Positions 51,322 through 60,583 are shown, counted from the first letter of the stretch. The stretch: DNA of 64,000 nt from Hymenobacter sp. DG25B (GCF_000801315.1 NZ_CP010054.1:3348001-3412000); one strand, 5' to 3'. Made by a program: numbers and translations. Notes: generated from the sequence alone by a model not told the origin.

Positions 51322-53535
51322 TTACCGGGCCGCTACCGGCTGGGCCTGCTGCCGATACTGGGCCAGCCCGGCATCCAAGAACTTAACGAAGTTACTGACG
51401 CTGGCCTCGTAGGCTACGGGCGTTACCAGGGGCTTATCAGCAGGGTCGTTGGGGTTCAGGAGCACGTAGTAGGGCTGGGCGTTTACGCCGTACTTGGTTA
51501 CCTGCAAATCGGCGTTCTGCTTGCCCAGCGTAGATTTCACTTTGCCGTCGCGCTTAGAAGTGTACCACTCTTTCTGGGGCAGCTCGGTTTTATCATCCAC
51601 ATATAAAGCCACCACTACAAAGTCTTCCTGCAGGCGGCGCAGCACCTGCGGGTCGCTCCAGACGCTGGCTTCCATTTTGCGGCAGTTGACGCAGGCATGG
51701 CCGGTGAAATCGATGAAGATGGGCTTGTTCTGGGCGCGGGCGCAGCGCTTGGCCTGCTCCAGATCAAAATAGCCCTGCAAACCATGCGGCAGCTCCAGAA
51801 AATCGGCGTGGCGTGGGACTTCGCACAGGGTGTTGCGGGTGGCACTGCCGGGGGCTGCCACAGCGGATGCCAGGGAAAAGTCGCGGCTGGTTTGCGGGGG
51901 CAGGTAGCCGGCCAGCAAGGGCAGTGGCGCACCAAACAGGCCCGGAATCAGGTACACCATAAAGCTGAACGAGAGCACCGCCATCAGCAGTCGGCCTACG
52001 CTCAGATGGGTCAGGTCGCTGTCGTGGGAGAGCTTGAACTTGCCCAGCAGATACACGCCCAACAACGCGGAAAGCACAATCCAGAGCACCAGGTACAGGT
52101 CGCGGGAGAGCAGGTTCCAGTGGTAGGCCAGGTCGGCCATGCTCAGGAATTTCAGCGCCAGCATCAGCTCCACAAAGCCCAGCACCACTTTCACGGTGTT
52201 CAGCCAGCCACCGGAGCGGGGCAGGCTTTTCAGCCAGGAAGGGAAGATAGCAAACAGCGTGAAGGGCAGGGCAAACGCCAGCGAGAAGCCCAGCATCCCA
52301 ATAACCGGCATGATGGTTTCGCCCCGCGCCGACAAGCCCAGAATGGTAGCTACAATGGGGCCGGTGCAGGAGAAAGATACCAGCACCAGCGTGAAAGCCA
52401 TAAAAAACACGCCCAGCCAGCCGCCCTTATCGGCCTGCGCATCGGCTTTATTCACCAGATTATGCGGCAGCGTGATTTCAAACAAGCCCAGAAACGAGAG
52501 GCCAAACACCACAAACACTACGAAAAACAGCAGATTCGGCAGCCAGTGCGTGGCCATGAAGTTGGGGCCATCCTCGCCCAGCAGCCGGGCCACTATCACG
52601 CCCAGAATGGTGTAGATGACAATGATGGACAGGCCGTAAACCAGCGCCTTCAGAATGCCCTGCGCCCGGGTGTCGGTGCCGCCCGTGAAGTAGGATACAG
52701 TCATGGGTATCATGGGAAATACGCAGGGCGTGAGCAGAGCCGCCAGGCCGGAGAAGAAAGCCAGCAACGCAAAGCTCAGCAGGCCACCAGACTCAGCCGA
52801 GGTAGCCGGAGCGGCGGCTACGGTGGCGGCGGTGCCGCCGGCCGTTACCGCCGTGGTTGCTGGCCGGGCGCTGGTGTCCGACGCCATTGGGCTTGCGGCG
52901 GCCGTGGCCGCAGAACTGGTGTCTGAGGCGGGAACTGGTGCTGTAGCTGGCGCAACGGCTACGGCAGGAGCTTCCGTTTTCGAAGCAGCTAGGGCTTTGG
53001 TTGCGGCCGCTGCCGGAGGGGTGGCGGCCGTTGTTGCCGCGGCAGTGCCGCTTACTTCAATGGGGCCAAAGCTGAGGGTTTCCTCGCCGGGCACGCAGCG
53101 GCCATCTACATCAGTGCAGGTTTGGTATTCTACATCTGCTTTAATGGTGAGCGGACCGGGCTGCAGTACCCGGATGCGCTGCCGGATCTGACCGGTTTTC
53201 TCGAAGTAGGAGATGTCGCCTTTAAAGACATCATCAAACTTCTTTTTGGCGCCGATGGACTTGGGCTTGCCAACCAGCGCGTAAGCCGGGCTTTTGGCAA
53301 AGGTGAAGGTGAAAACCGTGGGGCCCAGGTCGGGGTCGAAATCGGTGGCGTAAAGGTGCCAGGTATCCTGCATGCGGGCATTCACAATCAGATCCAGCTC
53401 CTCGCCCACTTTGGCGGCGGGCTGACTGATGGTGGTAGCGAGCTTGGTAGGCGTGAGCACCTGGGCTACCGCACTCTGAACCAGTAAAGCCAGGAGCAGC
53501 AGCGGCAGAAGCAGTTTTCGGGAAGCAACAGACAT
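51322..53535 (-). CDS. dsbD: Thiol:disulfide interchange protein DsbD
   Basis: 737 residues from the ATG at 53535 (MSVASRKLLLPLLLLALLVQSAVAQ); the upstream in-frame extension is not a signal. N-terminal periplasmic domain (~30-170) with a cysteine pair in CTDVDGRCVPG, an Ala/Thr/Ser-rich linker, eight membrane helices with the central cysteines in LLTPCVFPMIP and FSCTGPIVATI, and a C-terminal periplasmic thioredoxin domain with CVNC (FTGHACVNCRKMEASVWSDP). It moves electrons from cytoplasmic thioredoxin (trxA is in this window) to periplasmic partners. Followed 49 bases later by iaaA. Confidence 0.95.
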   Translation of the reverse strand: MSVASRKLLLPLLLLALLVQSAVAQVLTPTKLATTISQPAAKVGEELDLIVNARMQDTWHLYATDFDPDLGPTVFTFTFAKSPAYALVGKPKSIGAKKKFDDVFKGDISYFEKTGQIRQRIRVLQPGPLTIKADVEYQTCTDVDGRCVPGEETLSFGPIEVSGTAAATTAATPPAAAATKALAASKTEAPAVAVAPATAPVPASDTSSAATAAASPMASDTSARPATTAVTAGGTAATVAAAPATSAESGGLLSFALLAFFSGLAALLTPCVFPMIPMTVSYFTGGTDTRAQGILKALVYGLSIIVIYTILGVIVARLLGEDGPNFMATHWLPNLLFFVVFVVFGLSFLGLFEITLPHNLVNKADAQADKGGWLGVFFMAFTLVLVSFSCTGPIVATILGLSARGETIMPVIGMLGFSLAFALPFTLFAIFPSWLKSLPRSGGWLNTVKVVLGFVELMLALKFLSMADLAYHWNLLSRDLYLVLWIVLSALLGVYLLGKFKLSHDSDLTHLSVGRLLMAVLSFSFMVYLIPGLFGAPLPLLAGYLPPQTSRDFSLASAVAAPGSATRNTLCEVPRHADFLELPHGLQGYFDLEQAKRCARAQNKPIFIDFTGHACVNCRKMEASVWSDPQVLRRLQEDFVVVALYVDDKTELPQKEWYTSKRDGKVKSTLGKQNADLQVTKYGVNAQPYYVLLNPNDPADKPLVTPVAYEASVSNFVKFLDAGLAQYRQQAQPVAAR

Positions 53536-53719
53536 AGAACAACAAGACAGGACAGTAGCTGAACGGTAGCTCAGCACCAAACAAAGAACGGCAGGAAGTA
53601 GCACAAATATCTTAACACAACACACAAACTGCCCAAGGGTTGCCGGCCTCACGCCCACTTGCCGGCACCCACCACGCCCGGCCGGCAAGGGAAAAGCCAA
53701 CCGCTTGCCCGGATTCTCG

Positions 53720-53727
53720 TACTTTTG
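53720..53727 (+). promoter_or_regulatory. -7 element (TACTTTTG) for the CNNM-like gene
   Basis: Exact TAnnTTTG on the plus strand, 45 bases before the ATG at 53772; TTG at 53705 is closer than normal spacing. Confidence 0.45.
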
Positions 53728-53771
53728 CACTACTTAGGAGTAACGGGCCGCGTGAGCCCCACTCCGCAACT

Positions 53772-55109
53772 ATGGTTTTACAGATACTGCTTACCCTTCT
53801 GCTTGTATTGCTGAATGGGTTTTTCGTGGCCGCCGAATTTGCTTTAGTAAAGGTCAGGGCCTCGCAAATTGACCTGCGCGCCCAGAGCGGCGACAGCATG
53901 GCCCGCATCACTCAGGGTATTCTGCATAACCTTAACGCCTACCTCTCCGCCTGTCAGCTGGGTATCACGGTGGCCTCGCTGCTGCTGGGCTGGATTGGGG
54001 AAAGTGTGGCCGAGAAAGTCATTACCGGGTTCCTGGACCTGGTCAATCTGACGCTGGATCCAACCTGGATGCACTGGGTTTCCATCGGGCTTTCCTTCAC
54101 CTTCATTACCACCCTGCACATTGTTATTGGCGAGCAGGCACCCAAAGTACTGGCGCTGCAGCGCTCGGAATCGGTTAGTCTGCTGGTGGCTTGGCCGCTC
54201 AAGATTTTCTATTTCGTTGGCCGGCCCTTCATCTGGCTGCTCGACCGCCTCAGCAACCTCACGCTGGGCTTATTTGGGGTGAAAGCCCTGCACGGCGAGG
54301 CAGCCCACACCACGGAGGAAATCCGCATTCTGCTGGACCAGAGCAAGCAAAGCGGCGAAATCCAGGACTCTGAGCACGAGCTGATTGAGAATGTCTTTGA
54401 GTTCAACGACCGGATGGTGAAGCAAATTATGGTGCCCCGCACCAAGATTGTAGCCATTGATGTAAACTCGCCGGAAGATAAAATCTTCGAAATAGTACAG
54501 AGCGAAGGCTATTCCCGGATTCCGGTGTACGAAGGCTCTATTGATAACATAGTAGGCATTCTGTACGTGAAGGACCTGCTCAACATTGTGCGTCTTAATG
54601 AGCACATTGAGCTTTCGCGCATTATGCGGCCGGCCTATTTCGTGCCCGAAACCAAGAAAATCAACCGCCTGCTGCGCCAGTTTCAGCGCAAGCACATGCA
54701 CATTGCCATTGTCTCGGATGAATTTGGCGGCGTTTCCGGCATTGTCACCATTGAGGACATTATGGAAGAGCTGGTAGGCGAAATCCAGGATGAGTACGAC
54801 AACGAAGTGCCCGTGGTAGAGAAGGTTTCCGAGCTGGAATACCGCGTACACACCTCCACCGCCATTCCCGACGCCAACGAATTCCTCCCCTTCCCCCTGC
54901 CCGAGGGCGAAGACTACGAAACCGTGGGCGGCCTGCTGAACATGATTTACGGCAACATCCCGGAAGTAGGCGACGTGGCCGTACTCGACCCCTATGAGTT
55001 CCGTGTGCTACAACGCTCCAAACGTTCCGTGGAGCTGGTGCAGCTGCGCGTGACTACTACGCAGGAGCAAAACCCCTCTTTTAACGAGGAGAATTTACCG
55101 GCTTTATAA
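53772..55109 (+). CDS. CNNM/CorC-type membrane protein (DUF21, CBS pair, CorC_HlyC domain)
   Basis: 445 residues from the ATG at 53772 (MVLQILLTLLLVLLNGFFVAAEFALVKVRASQI); an upstream in-frame frame has no initiation signals. DUF21 membrane part with four helices (~1-165; ASLLLGWIGES, HIVIGEQAPKVLALQ), CBS pair (~215-330; RTKIVAIDVNSPEDKIFEIVQSEGYSRIPVYEGS, IAIVSDEFGGVSGIVTIEDIMEELVGEIQDE) and the C-terminal CorC/HlyC domain (YETVGGLLNMIYGNIPEVGD). The family is often called hemolysin-like but acts in divalent cation (Mg/Co) efflux. Monocistronic. Confidence 0.93.
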   Translation: MVLQILLTLLLVLLNGFFVAAEFALVKVRASQIDLRAQSGDSMARITQGILHNLNAYLSACQLGITVASLLLGWIGESVAEKVITGFLDLVNLTLDPTWMHWVSIGLSFTFITTLHIVIGEQAPKVLALQRSESVSLLVAWPLKIFYFVGRPFIWLLDRLSNLTLGLFGVKALHGEAAHTTEEIRILLDQSKQSGEIQDSEHELIENVFEFNDRMVKQIMVPRTKIVAIDVNSPEDKIFEIVQSEGYSRIPVYEGSIDNIVGILYVKDLLNIVRLNEHIELSRIMRPAYFVPETKKINRLLRQFQRKHMHIAIVSDEFGGVSGIVTIEDIMEELVGEIQDEYDNEVPVVEKVSELEYRVHTSTAIPDANEFLPFPLPEGEDYETVGGLLNMIYGNIPEVGDVAVLDPYEFRVLQRSKRSVELVQLRVTTTQEQNPSFNEENLPAL

Positions 55110-55135
55110 GCTGATTAACTCTCTGTAGTATGCAC

Positions 55136-55163
55136 AAAAAAGCCCTCCATGGAGGGCTTTTTT
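55136..55163. terminator. Bidirectional terminator
   Basis: Perfect 28-base palindrome (AAAAAAGCCCTCCA and its complement), between the CNNM-like gene and the convergent lipoprotein gene. Confidence 0.92.
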
Positions 55164-55181
55164 GGTAAAAGGTTTAAAAAG

Positions 55182-55634
55182 CTATTCCGATTTACCGGAT
55201 GCTATAATTACGCGGAGCACCGCCAATACAACTACAACCCCTACAATAATCCAGACCGTTTTTCCTGACTTGCTTTTGCGCCGCTTAACCGGCTGCGCTG
55301 CCGTGGCAGTTTGCTTTTCCACTACTGCATCTTCCGCCACCGAAACCGTAGTTTCGTTCAGGTGCGTTGAGACAGAAGCAGGCTGCACCGCCCGCGTGCC
55401 GGCTAAAGCGCTTGCAGCAGTTTGGGCAGGAGTTGTAACCTGAACCGGTACAGCTTCTATAGTACCAGCCTGCGCAGTTGCCGCATCAGCTGCACTAATC
55501 GACTCGGCGACTGATTCAACTGTTGACGTGTAAGCTGGTGCACCAGAACGAAACGCATATTCTGCGCGGTTACAGCCTCCCAGTAATAAAGTGGTAGCCA
55601 AAGTGGCTGTTAGAAATGAGTAATTTTTCTTCAT
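55182..55634 (-). CDS. Lipoprotein with C-terminal membrane helix, unknown function
   Basis: 150 residues. Lipobox LLGGC (residue 21), a long Ala/Thr/Val/Glu-rich middle without secondary-structure signature, then a basic patch (VKRRKSKSGK) and a C-terminal hydrophobic helix (TVWIIVGVVVVLAVLRVII). The layout, lipid anchor at one end and basic-plus-helix at the other, suggests it spans the periplasm or ties two membranes (inference). No family recognised. Confidence 0.65.
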   Translation of the reverse strand: MKKNYSFLTATLATTLLLGGCNRAEYAFRSGAPAYTSTVESVAESISAADAATAQAGTIEAVPVQVTTPAQTAASALAGTRAVQPASVSTHLNETTVSVAEDAVVEKQTATAAQPVKRRKSKSGKTVWIIVGVVVVLAVLRVIIASGKSE

Positions 55635-55740
55635 ACAGAAATAAGAAAGACAAGGATAATAGTACCACTCAGCATAGCATTACAGGCTCTGCAAAAGCCG
55701 CACAAATTAGGAAAAATTCTATCCTGCTGAAAAATTATTT

Positions 55741-56265
55741 CTATTCCGTAGGCTGTGAAAACCAGCCCGCATACATCACATAATTATCAGCCGTGCGCAG
55801 CATGTTAGCGCGCTGCTCCTCCGTCACGGGTTTGATTTTGCGGGCCGGAATACCGGCATACAGGTAGCCGGGCTCGCACTGCGTGTTTTCCAGCACCACG
55901 GCGCCGGCCGCAATAATGCACCCCTGCCCCACCACGGCATGGTCCATCACAATGGCGCCCATGCCAATCAGCACGTCGTCTTCCACCGTGCAGCCGTGCA
56001 CAATGGCTTTGTGGCCGATGCTCACGCGGGCCCCCACCGTGGTAGCCGCCTTCTGATAGGTGCAGTGCAGCACCGCCCCATCCTGAATATTGGTTTTATC
56101 CCCGATGCGAATCTGGTTGACGTCGCCGCGGATAACGGCGTTAAACCACACGGTGCACTGCGCACCCAGCGTTACGTCGCCTACAATGGTGGCATTATCA
56201 GCTACAAAGCAATTCTCCCCCAGCCGGGGCAGAATACCGTTAACGGGAAGAATGAGAGCAGGCAT
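55741..56265 (-). CDS. Gamma-carbonic anhydrase family protein
   Basis: 174 residues, left-handed beta-helix with hexapeptide repeats (DNATIVGDVTLGAQCTVWFNAVIRGD, RIGDKTNIQDGAVLHC, TVGARVSIGHKAIVHGCTVED, VLIGMGAIVMDHAVVGQGCIIAAGAVV). Three metal-binding His are in place: LHC, GHK and VHG. The catalytic Glu of archaeal Cam is not obvious, as in YrdA/CaiE relatives, so carbonic anhydrase activity is not assured. Cytoplasmic trimer by family knowledge. Confidence 0.92.
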   Translation of the reverse strand: MPALILPVNGILPRLGENCFVADNATIVGDVTLGAQCTVWFNAVIRGDVNQIRIGDKTNIQDGAVLHCTYQKAATTVGARVSIGHKAIVHGCTVEDDVLIGMGAIVMDHAVVGQGCIIAAGAVVLENTQCEPGYLYAGIPARKIKPVTEEQRANMLRTADNYVMYAGWFSQPTE

Positions 56266-56351
56266 GAGGTGAGGTATTGAGATGGTGAGTTTGATGTTGA
56301 GTATCCGGAAGACGGCGCCATAAAGAACGACAAACTCACCATTTCACCATT

Positions 56352-57335
56352 CTACTTTATAAGCATCCGTTTCCAGGTACCTTTTTCCCAATTGTATTTC
56401 AGGGTACTGGGCAGCGCCTGCCAGAAGTATTTACTGGTTTCCACCGCAAAGCTGGGCTGCATGTAGCAGTTAATGGTGCAGCCCTCGCACTGCGGCAAGC
56501 GGCCCTCCAAAGCGGCCAGCCTCTGCACATCCGCCGAGTTATACAGGTCGAATAAGCGGTTTTCGATGGGGAATTTCTGCTCACCCAGATGGTAGCACGG
56601 CAGCACCAGCTCGTTGCTGGGTGAGATAACCAGGGTGGTGCTGGCGGCCCGGCATACGGGGGCAGCTATGTGGTTGCCGCCGTCGCGGCGCAGGGCAATA
56701 AAGGCCTCGTTCAGGTACACGCCTTTGCGCTTGCCAAACTCGGAGAGGTAATCCAGCTCGGCGGGGGTCAGCTGCTCGCCGGTATCCACCGTGTTGTATT
56801 CAAAGGCTGGGTTCAGAATGAGTACCAGCTTATTGGGCTGCGCAATGTTGCGGTACACGGCTTCCAGCTGGTCCAGGTTTTCCCGAAACACGGTGAATAG
56901 AATATCCGGCCGCTCGCCCAGCTCCCGCGCCACCTTAATGCTTTCCAGCACAAAATCGTAGCAGGCCACGCCCCGGCCATGGTCGTGCACTTCCTTTTCG
57001 GAAGAGTCCAGGGAGAAATGCAGCATGTCTACTTTCCCGCGCAGCCGCTCGGCGTACTTAGGGTACAGCAGGCAGTTTGTGGTGAGCGTGGTAATGAAGC
57101 CCATATCGTGTGCCAAGCCCACAAACTCGTGGATCTGGCGGTGCAGCAGCGGTTCACCGCCGGTAAAATCAACCACCGATACGCCCAGTTTCTTTAAATC
57201 GCGCAGGTTCTGCTCTACATCCGAGAGCTGAATGTAGGGCGAAGGTTTCTCCCAGATGTCACAGAAAGAGCACCGCGCATTGCACCGATACGTGACGTAG
57301 TAATTGCACAGAACCGGATGTTTAACAAGGCGCAT
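56352..57335 (-). CDS. Radical SAM protein with SPASM-type C-terminal cysteines
   Basis: 327 residues. Radical SAM cluster motif CNARCSFC (CxxxCxxC, residues 18-25), SAM-binding GGEP (59-62) and the TIM-barrel pattern HFSLDSS. Additional cysteines near the C-terminus (PVCRAASTT, LPCYHLG, CEGCTINCYM) suggest one or two more 4Fe-4S clusters of the SPASM/Twitch type. Substrate unknown. No precursor peptide, cobalamin domain or hopanoid gene is adjacent, so peptide modification or HpnH-type roles remain open. Confidence 0.9.
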   Translation of the reverse strand: MRLVKHPVLCNYYVTYRCNARCSFCDIWEKPSPYIQLSDVEQNLRDLKKLGVSVVDFTGGEPLLHRQIHEFVGLAHDMGFITTLTTNCLLYPKYAERLRGKVDMLHFSLDSSEKEVHDHGRGVACYDFVLESIKVARELGERPDILFTVFRENLDQLEAVYRNIAQPNKLVLILNPAFEYNTVDTGEQLTPAELDYLSEFGKRKGVYLNEAFIALRRDGGNHIAAPVCRAASTTLVISPSNELVLPCYHLGEQKFPIENRLFDLYNSADVQRLAALEGRLPQCEGCTINCYMQPSFAVETSKYFWQALPSTLKYNWEKGTWKRMLIK

Positions 57336-57449
57336 AGGCAGTAAAGGTAAATAATAACGAGAGGCCGCTTGACCAAAATTAGTGTGCTGTGCAACGTGGC
57401 AGACCAGCAGTGTCTCTTGGTAAATATCCCCTTACCTAAAATCTACTGT

Positions 57450-57938
57450 ATGGAATCCTTCAAAAGTCTGTTATTAGGCATAACCCTCACGGGTACTCTG
57501 CTTGCAGGCTGCAAAGAGGAAAAAGCTGCTCCCGCGCAGGATTACGTCGTCTTTGGCTGGTATCATAATGAATGCCAGGGCGAAAGCTGCATTGAAATCT
57601 TTAAGATTGATACCCAGTCAGCCCAATTGTATGAGGATACGCAGGATAAAAATCCTGCGGGCACTACGCCTTATGAGGGAACGTATGTCATAAAGAGCCA
57701 AGCCCAATATAACCAGGTGCAAACCTTGCCGCAGCAGCTACCCGCGCAGCTACTCACCCAGCCCAGTGGCCTCGTCATCGGCTCACCCGATTTTGCCGAT
57801 GGCGGCGGCTATTATGTGGAAGTAAGCACAAAAGGCGAGCGAAAGTTTTGGCTGATTGACCGGCAAAAAGGAAATCTACCCACTTATCTCCATGCTTTTG
57901 CTGACGAACTCGACGCAAAGATTACAAGCCTCCAGTAA
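57450..57938 (+). CDS. Small lipoprotein of unknown function
   Basis: 162 residues from the ATG at 57450 (MESFKSLLLGITLTGTLLAGC); the in-frame upstream start at 57369 would bury the signal. Lipobox LLAGC. A pair of cysteines shortly after (NECQGESCIEIF) may form a disulfide. The mature domain is mixed alpha/beta (YDYVVFGWYHN, YNQVQTLPQQLPAQLL, YYVEVSTKGERKFWLIDRQ). No family recognised. Confidence 0.7.
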   Translation: MESFKSLLLGITLTGTLLAGCKEEKAAPAQDYVVFGWYHNECQGESCIEIFKIDTQSAQLYEDTQDKNPAGTTPYEGTYVIKSQAQYNQVQTLPQQLPAQLLTQPSGLVIGSPDFADGGGYYVEVSTKGERKFWLIDRQKGNLPTYLHAFADELDAKITSLQ

Positions 57939-57974
57939 TTGGGGGCTTGGGGAGGTCTGCTTGCACTGGTACAG

Positions 57975-58739
57975 CTAGTGCAGCTTCTCACCTCCCCACT
58001 GGTGGGGCGTAGCGGCCAGCGCTTCTGCCGTGGCTGGTCCAAAGTGCTCCAGATAATAGTTGCAGAAGCTTTTCAACGGGCAGCGGGCGCAATCCGGCTT
58101 CGTGAAAAAGCAGATGTGCTGCCCCAGCCAGTAGTTGTGCTTATGAAAGTTCAGGAGCACCACCGGGTCTTTGGGTAATTGATCCAGCAGCAGCTTGTGT
58201 GCCTTTTCTACTGAGACTTTGGGCCCGATCATGCCCACGCGCTGGGCCACGCGGTGCACGTGCGTGTCCACGGGCAGCACGGGTTTCTGAAAGTTGAACA
58301 GCAATACCAGGGAAGCCGTTTTCCAGCCAATACCCGGCATGGCTGTTAGCCACTCCATGCCTTTCTCTACCGGCCAGTCGGCCAGAAAATCCAGGGTAAA
58401 ATCTCCCTGTTCGGCCTGAATGCGGCGCAGAATTTCCTGGATGCGGGGCGCCTGCGTATCGGGCCAGCGGGTGGTACGGATGGCGTGGGCCAGCTCCGCG
58501 GTGGGGGCCGCCAGCACGCCGGCCCAGTCGCCAAAGGCTTCCAACATTCGGTTGTAGGCCAGCTCCTCATCGGCGTGGGTGGTGCGGTGCGAAAGCACCG
58601 TGCTTATCAGTTCCCGCATGGGCGTGCGGCGGGGCACGGTGGAGAGCGGCCCGTAAAAGGCATCCAGCACCAAGTGGTTCTGCCAGGTTTTTTGCTCGGG
58701 TGGAGAAGTATAAGTTACCGTAGTAGTGGAGGTAGGCAT
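57975..58739 (-). CDS. Endonuclease III-like DNA glycosylase/AP lyase
   Basis: 254 residues from the ATG at 58739; a start at 58784 is in frame, but the added residues are not conserved-looking. Helix-hairpin-helix MPGIGWKTASLVLLFNF with the catalytic Lys (GIGWKTA), then the catalytic Asp in PVLPVDTHVHRV. The 4Fe-4S cluster is Cx6Cx2Cx5C at CFFTKPDCARCPLKSFC, exactly the endonuclease III spacing. It is therefore a probable bifunctional glycosylase of oxidised pyrimidines. The N-terminal ~35 residues are Thr-rich and extra relative to E. coli Nth; nth is the likely name, but paralogues with altered specificity exist. Confidence 0.92.
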   Translation of the reverse strand: MPTSTTTVTYTSPPEQKTWQNHLVLDAFYGPLSTVPRRTPMRELISTVLSHRTTHADEELAYNRMLEAFGDWAGVLAAPTAELAHAIRTTRWPDTQAPRIQEILRRIQAEQGDFTLDFLADWPVEKGMEWLTAMPGIGWKTASLVLLFNFQKPVLPVDTHVHRVAQRVGMIGPKVSVEKAHKLLLDQLPKDPVVLLNFHKHNYWLGQHICFFTKPDCARCPLKSFCNYYLEHFGPATAEALAATPHQWGGEKLH

Positions 58740-58802
58740 GTCCCTTGTACCGGCGCCAACTTGCCGGGGTTGCGCCCAGCGCACTCAGGTGAAGCCAAGC
58801 AC

Positions 58803-58841
58803 AAAAAAATCCGGCGGCACCTGAGAGCAGGTACCGCCGGA
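58803..58841 (-). terminator. Terminator of the first OmpA/glycine-zipper gene
   Basis: Stem TCCGGCGG(C)ACCTG / CAGGT(A)CCGCCGGA (58810-58841, one mismatch) with A7 at 58803-58809 giving a T-run on the minus strand. Confidence 0.85.
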
Positions 58842-58872
58842 CGGGAGAGAATACTAGCGGAAAAAAGAGGGC

Positions 58873-59580
58873 TTAGATGTCGCCGCGCTCAGCAGCTTTC
58901 TTCAGCTTTTCGTTGGCGAAGATGGCAATTTCCACGCGGCGGTTGGCACGGCGGCCAGCTTCAGTAGAGTTATCAGCCACGGGCTGGTGCGAGCCGTAAC
59001 CATTCACCTGGAAGCGGGAGGCATCTACGCCTTGCTGCTGCGTGTAGTTGGCCACGGCGCGAGCCCGGCGCAAAGACAGCGGGTCGTTGATGGCATCGTT
59101 ACCGGAGGTATCGGTGTGGCCATCTACAATCACGTTGGTGTCGCCGTACTTAATGAGGGTTTTAGCCAGCTCATCAATGTTGGTCTGAGCCGTAGAGGTA
59201 AGGGCCGAGGAGTTCTTAGCGAACAGGATACCGGAGTCGAAGGTGATTTTGATGCCTTCGCCTACCCGCTCTACGGTAGCGCCAGCCATTTCGCGGCGCA
59301 ACTCTTCGGCTTGCTTATCCATGCGGCGACCGATCAGAGCGCCAGCTGAGCCACCTACTACGGCGCCCAGGATGGCGCCTTTAGCGGTGCCTTTTTTGCC
59401 ACCAATTACGCGGCCCAGTACGGCACCGCCGGCAGCTCCACCCAAGCCACCGAAGATGGCGCCTTTAGCCGTTTTACTCATCGGCTTCTTGGTAGTGGTG
59501 GTTTGTGCTTGCGTCAGGGTGCTGCTCAGCAGCATCACCAGAGCCATGAGAATGGCGAAGGGAGAACGAAGATTTTTCAT
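58873..59580 (-). CDS. OmpA family protein with glycine-zipper segment (paralogue 1)
   Basis: 235 residues from the ATG at 59580 (MKNLRSPFAILMALVML, cleavage near TQAQ). A hydrophobic glycine-zipper (AKGAIFGGLGGAAGGAVLG, KGAILGAVVGGSAGALIG, ~40-85) may insert in a membrane. Then a C-terminal OmpA peptidoglycan-binding domain (VIVDGHTDTSGNDAINDPLS, RRARAVANYTQQQGVD, GRRANRRVEIAIFANE). It is paralogous to the next gene (59843-60583): domain order is the same and a 41-base tract is identical. They are separate transcription units with their own terminators. Confidence 0.93.
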   Translation of the reverse strand: MKNLRSPFAILMALVMLLSSTLTQAQTTTTKKPMSKTAKGAIFGGLGGAAGGAVLGRVIGGKKGTAKGAILGAVVGGSAGALIGRRMDKQAEELRREMAGATVERVGEGIKITFDSGILFAKNSSALTSTAQTNIDELAKTLIKYGDTNVIVDGHTDTSGNDAINDPLSLRRARAVANYTQQQGVDASRFQVNGYGSHQPVADNSTEAGRRANRRVEIAIFANEKLKKAAERGDI

Positions 59581-59781
59581 GGGTTGTGCTTGTTGTGTCT
59601 TGGAAAAAAAGGAGGCCTTTGTAATTCCTGGCATCCGGTCGGTTGTCTGGCATTTTGCAACCACCTTGCCAAAAATCCAATGAAGGTTTCCATAGGTCAG
59701 AAAAACCGGGCTTACGGGCGCTAAATCAAGATTTTACATGGACAAAAAAACTTTCAAGCCTTACTTCTATACCCCGTTTAA

Positions 59782-59817
59782 AAGAAAAAGGCTGCCCAAT
59801 CGGGCAGCCTTTTTCTT
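59782..59817. terminator. Terminator of OmpA/glycine-zipper paralogue 2
   Basis: Perfect 16-bp inverted repeat 59782-59797 / 59802-59817 (core GGCTGCCC), 25 bases after the stop codon on the minus strand. Confidence 0.9.
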
Positions 59818-59842
59818 GTATGTATTGCTGCAAGCGGGCAGC

Positions 59843-60583
59843 TTACAGGCGGCCTTCTTCGGCAGCTTTCTTCATCTTCTCGTTGGCGAAGATGGCAATT
59901 TCTACGCGGCGGTTAGCCTGCTTGCCTTCAGCCGTGGTGTTGTCAGCAATAGGCTGGGTCGAGCCATAGCCTTTAGAAGTAACACGGGCAGCATCTATAC
60001 CCTGCGAGATGGTGTAGTTAGCAACTGCCTGGGCACGACGCTCGGACAGGGGCTGGTTGATGGCATCGGAACCGGTGTTGTCGGTGTGACCTTCTACCAG
60101 TACGTTGGTGTCAGGATACTTCTTCAGCGTAGCGGCCATCTTCTGAATTTCCGTCATGGAAGCAGCGCGCAGGTCCGACTTGTTGGTATCGAACAGGATG
60201 CCAGAGTCGAAGGTGATTTTGATGCCTTCGCCTACCCGCTCTACTTTAGCGTTCTGCATATCACGCTGCAACTCTTCAGCCTGCTTGTCCATTTTGCGGC
60301 CAATGAGAGCACCACCGGCACCACCAACGGTAGCACCAATAATAGCACCAGCAGCGGTGCCGTTTTTGCCACCAATTACGCGGCCCAGTACTGCACCAGC
60401 AGCAGCGCCGGCACCGGCGCCAATCAGGCCGCCTTTAGCCGTTTTGCTCATGCCGGTCTTGCGGGCACCTGAGCCATTGTCGCTGGGCAGGCTGCCGTCG
60501 CTGGCAGGCTTGCTCGAAGCGCACGAGCCCAGGAACATGATAAAGGCCAGAAAAAGGGAGAGAATCGATTTGGGAGAATTCAT
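59843..60583 (-). CDS. OmpA family lipoprotein with glycine-zipper segment (paralogue 2)
   Basis: 246 residues. Signal with lipobox FLGSC (residue ~20), so unlike paralogue 1 this copy is probably lipid-anchored. Ser/Gly-rich linker (KPASDGSLPSDNGSGARKTG), a longer glycine-zipper (GLIGAGAGAAAGAVLGRVIGG, AAGAIIGATVGGAGGALIG) and a C-terminal OmpA domain (VLVEGHTDNTGSDAINQPLS, QANRRVEIAIFANE). An exact TATATTTG element is 92 bases upstream. Probably links the outer membrane or periplasmic complexes to peptidoglycan. Confidence 0.93.
   Translation of the reverse strand: MNSPKSILSLFLAFIMFLGSCASSKPASDGSLPSDNGSGARKTGMSKTAKGGLIGAGAGAAAGAVLGRVIGGKNGTAAGAIIGATVGGAGGALIGRKMDKQAEELQRDMQNAKVERVGEGIKITFDSGILFDTNKSDLRAASMTEIQKMAATLKKYPDTNVLVEGHTDNTGSDAINQPLSERRAQAVANYTISQGIDAARVTSKGYGSTQPIADNTTAEGKQANRRVEIAIFANEKMKKAAEEGRL

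Noticed and set aside
51697..52926. 409-codon plus-strand frame opposite dsbD
   Set aside because: Gln/His/Arg-rich translation without domains, and DsbD on the other strand is certain.
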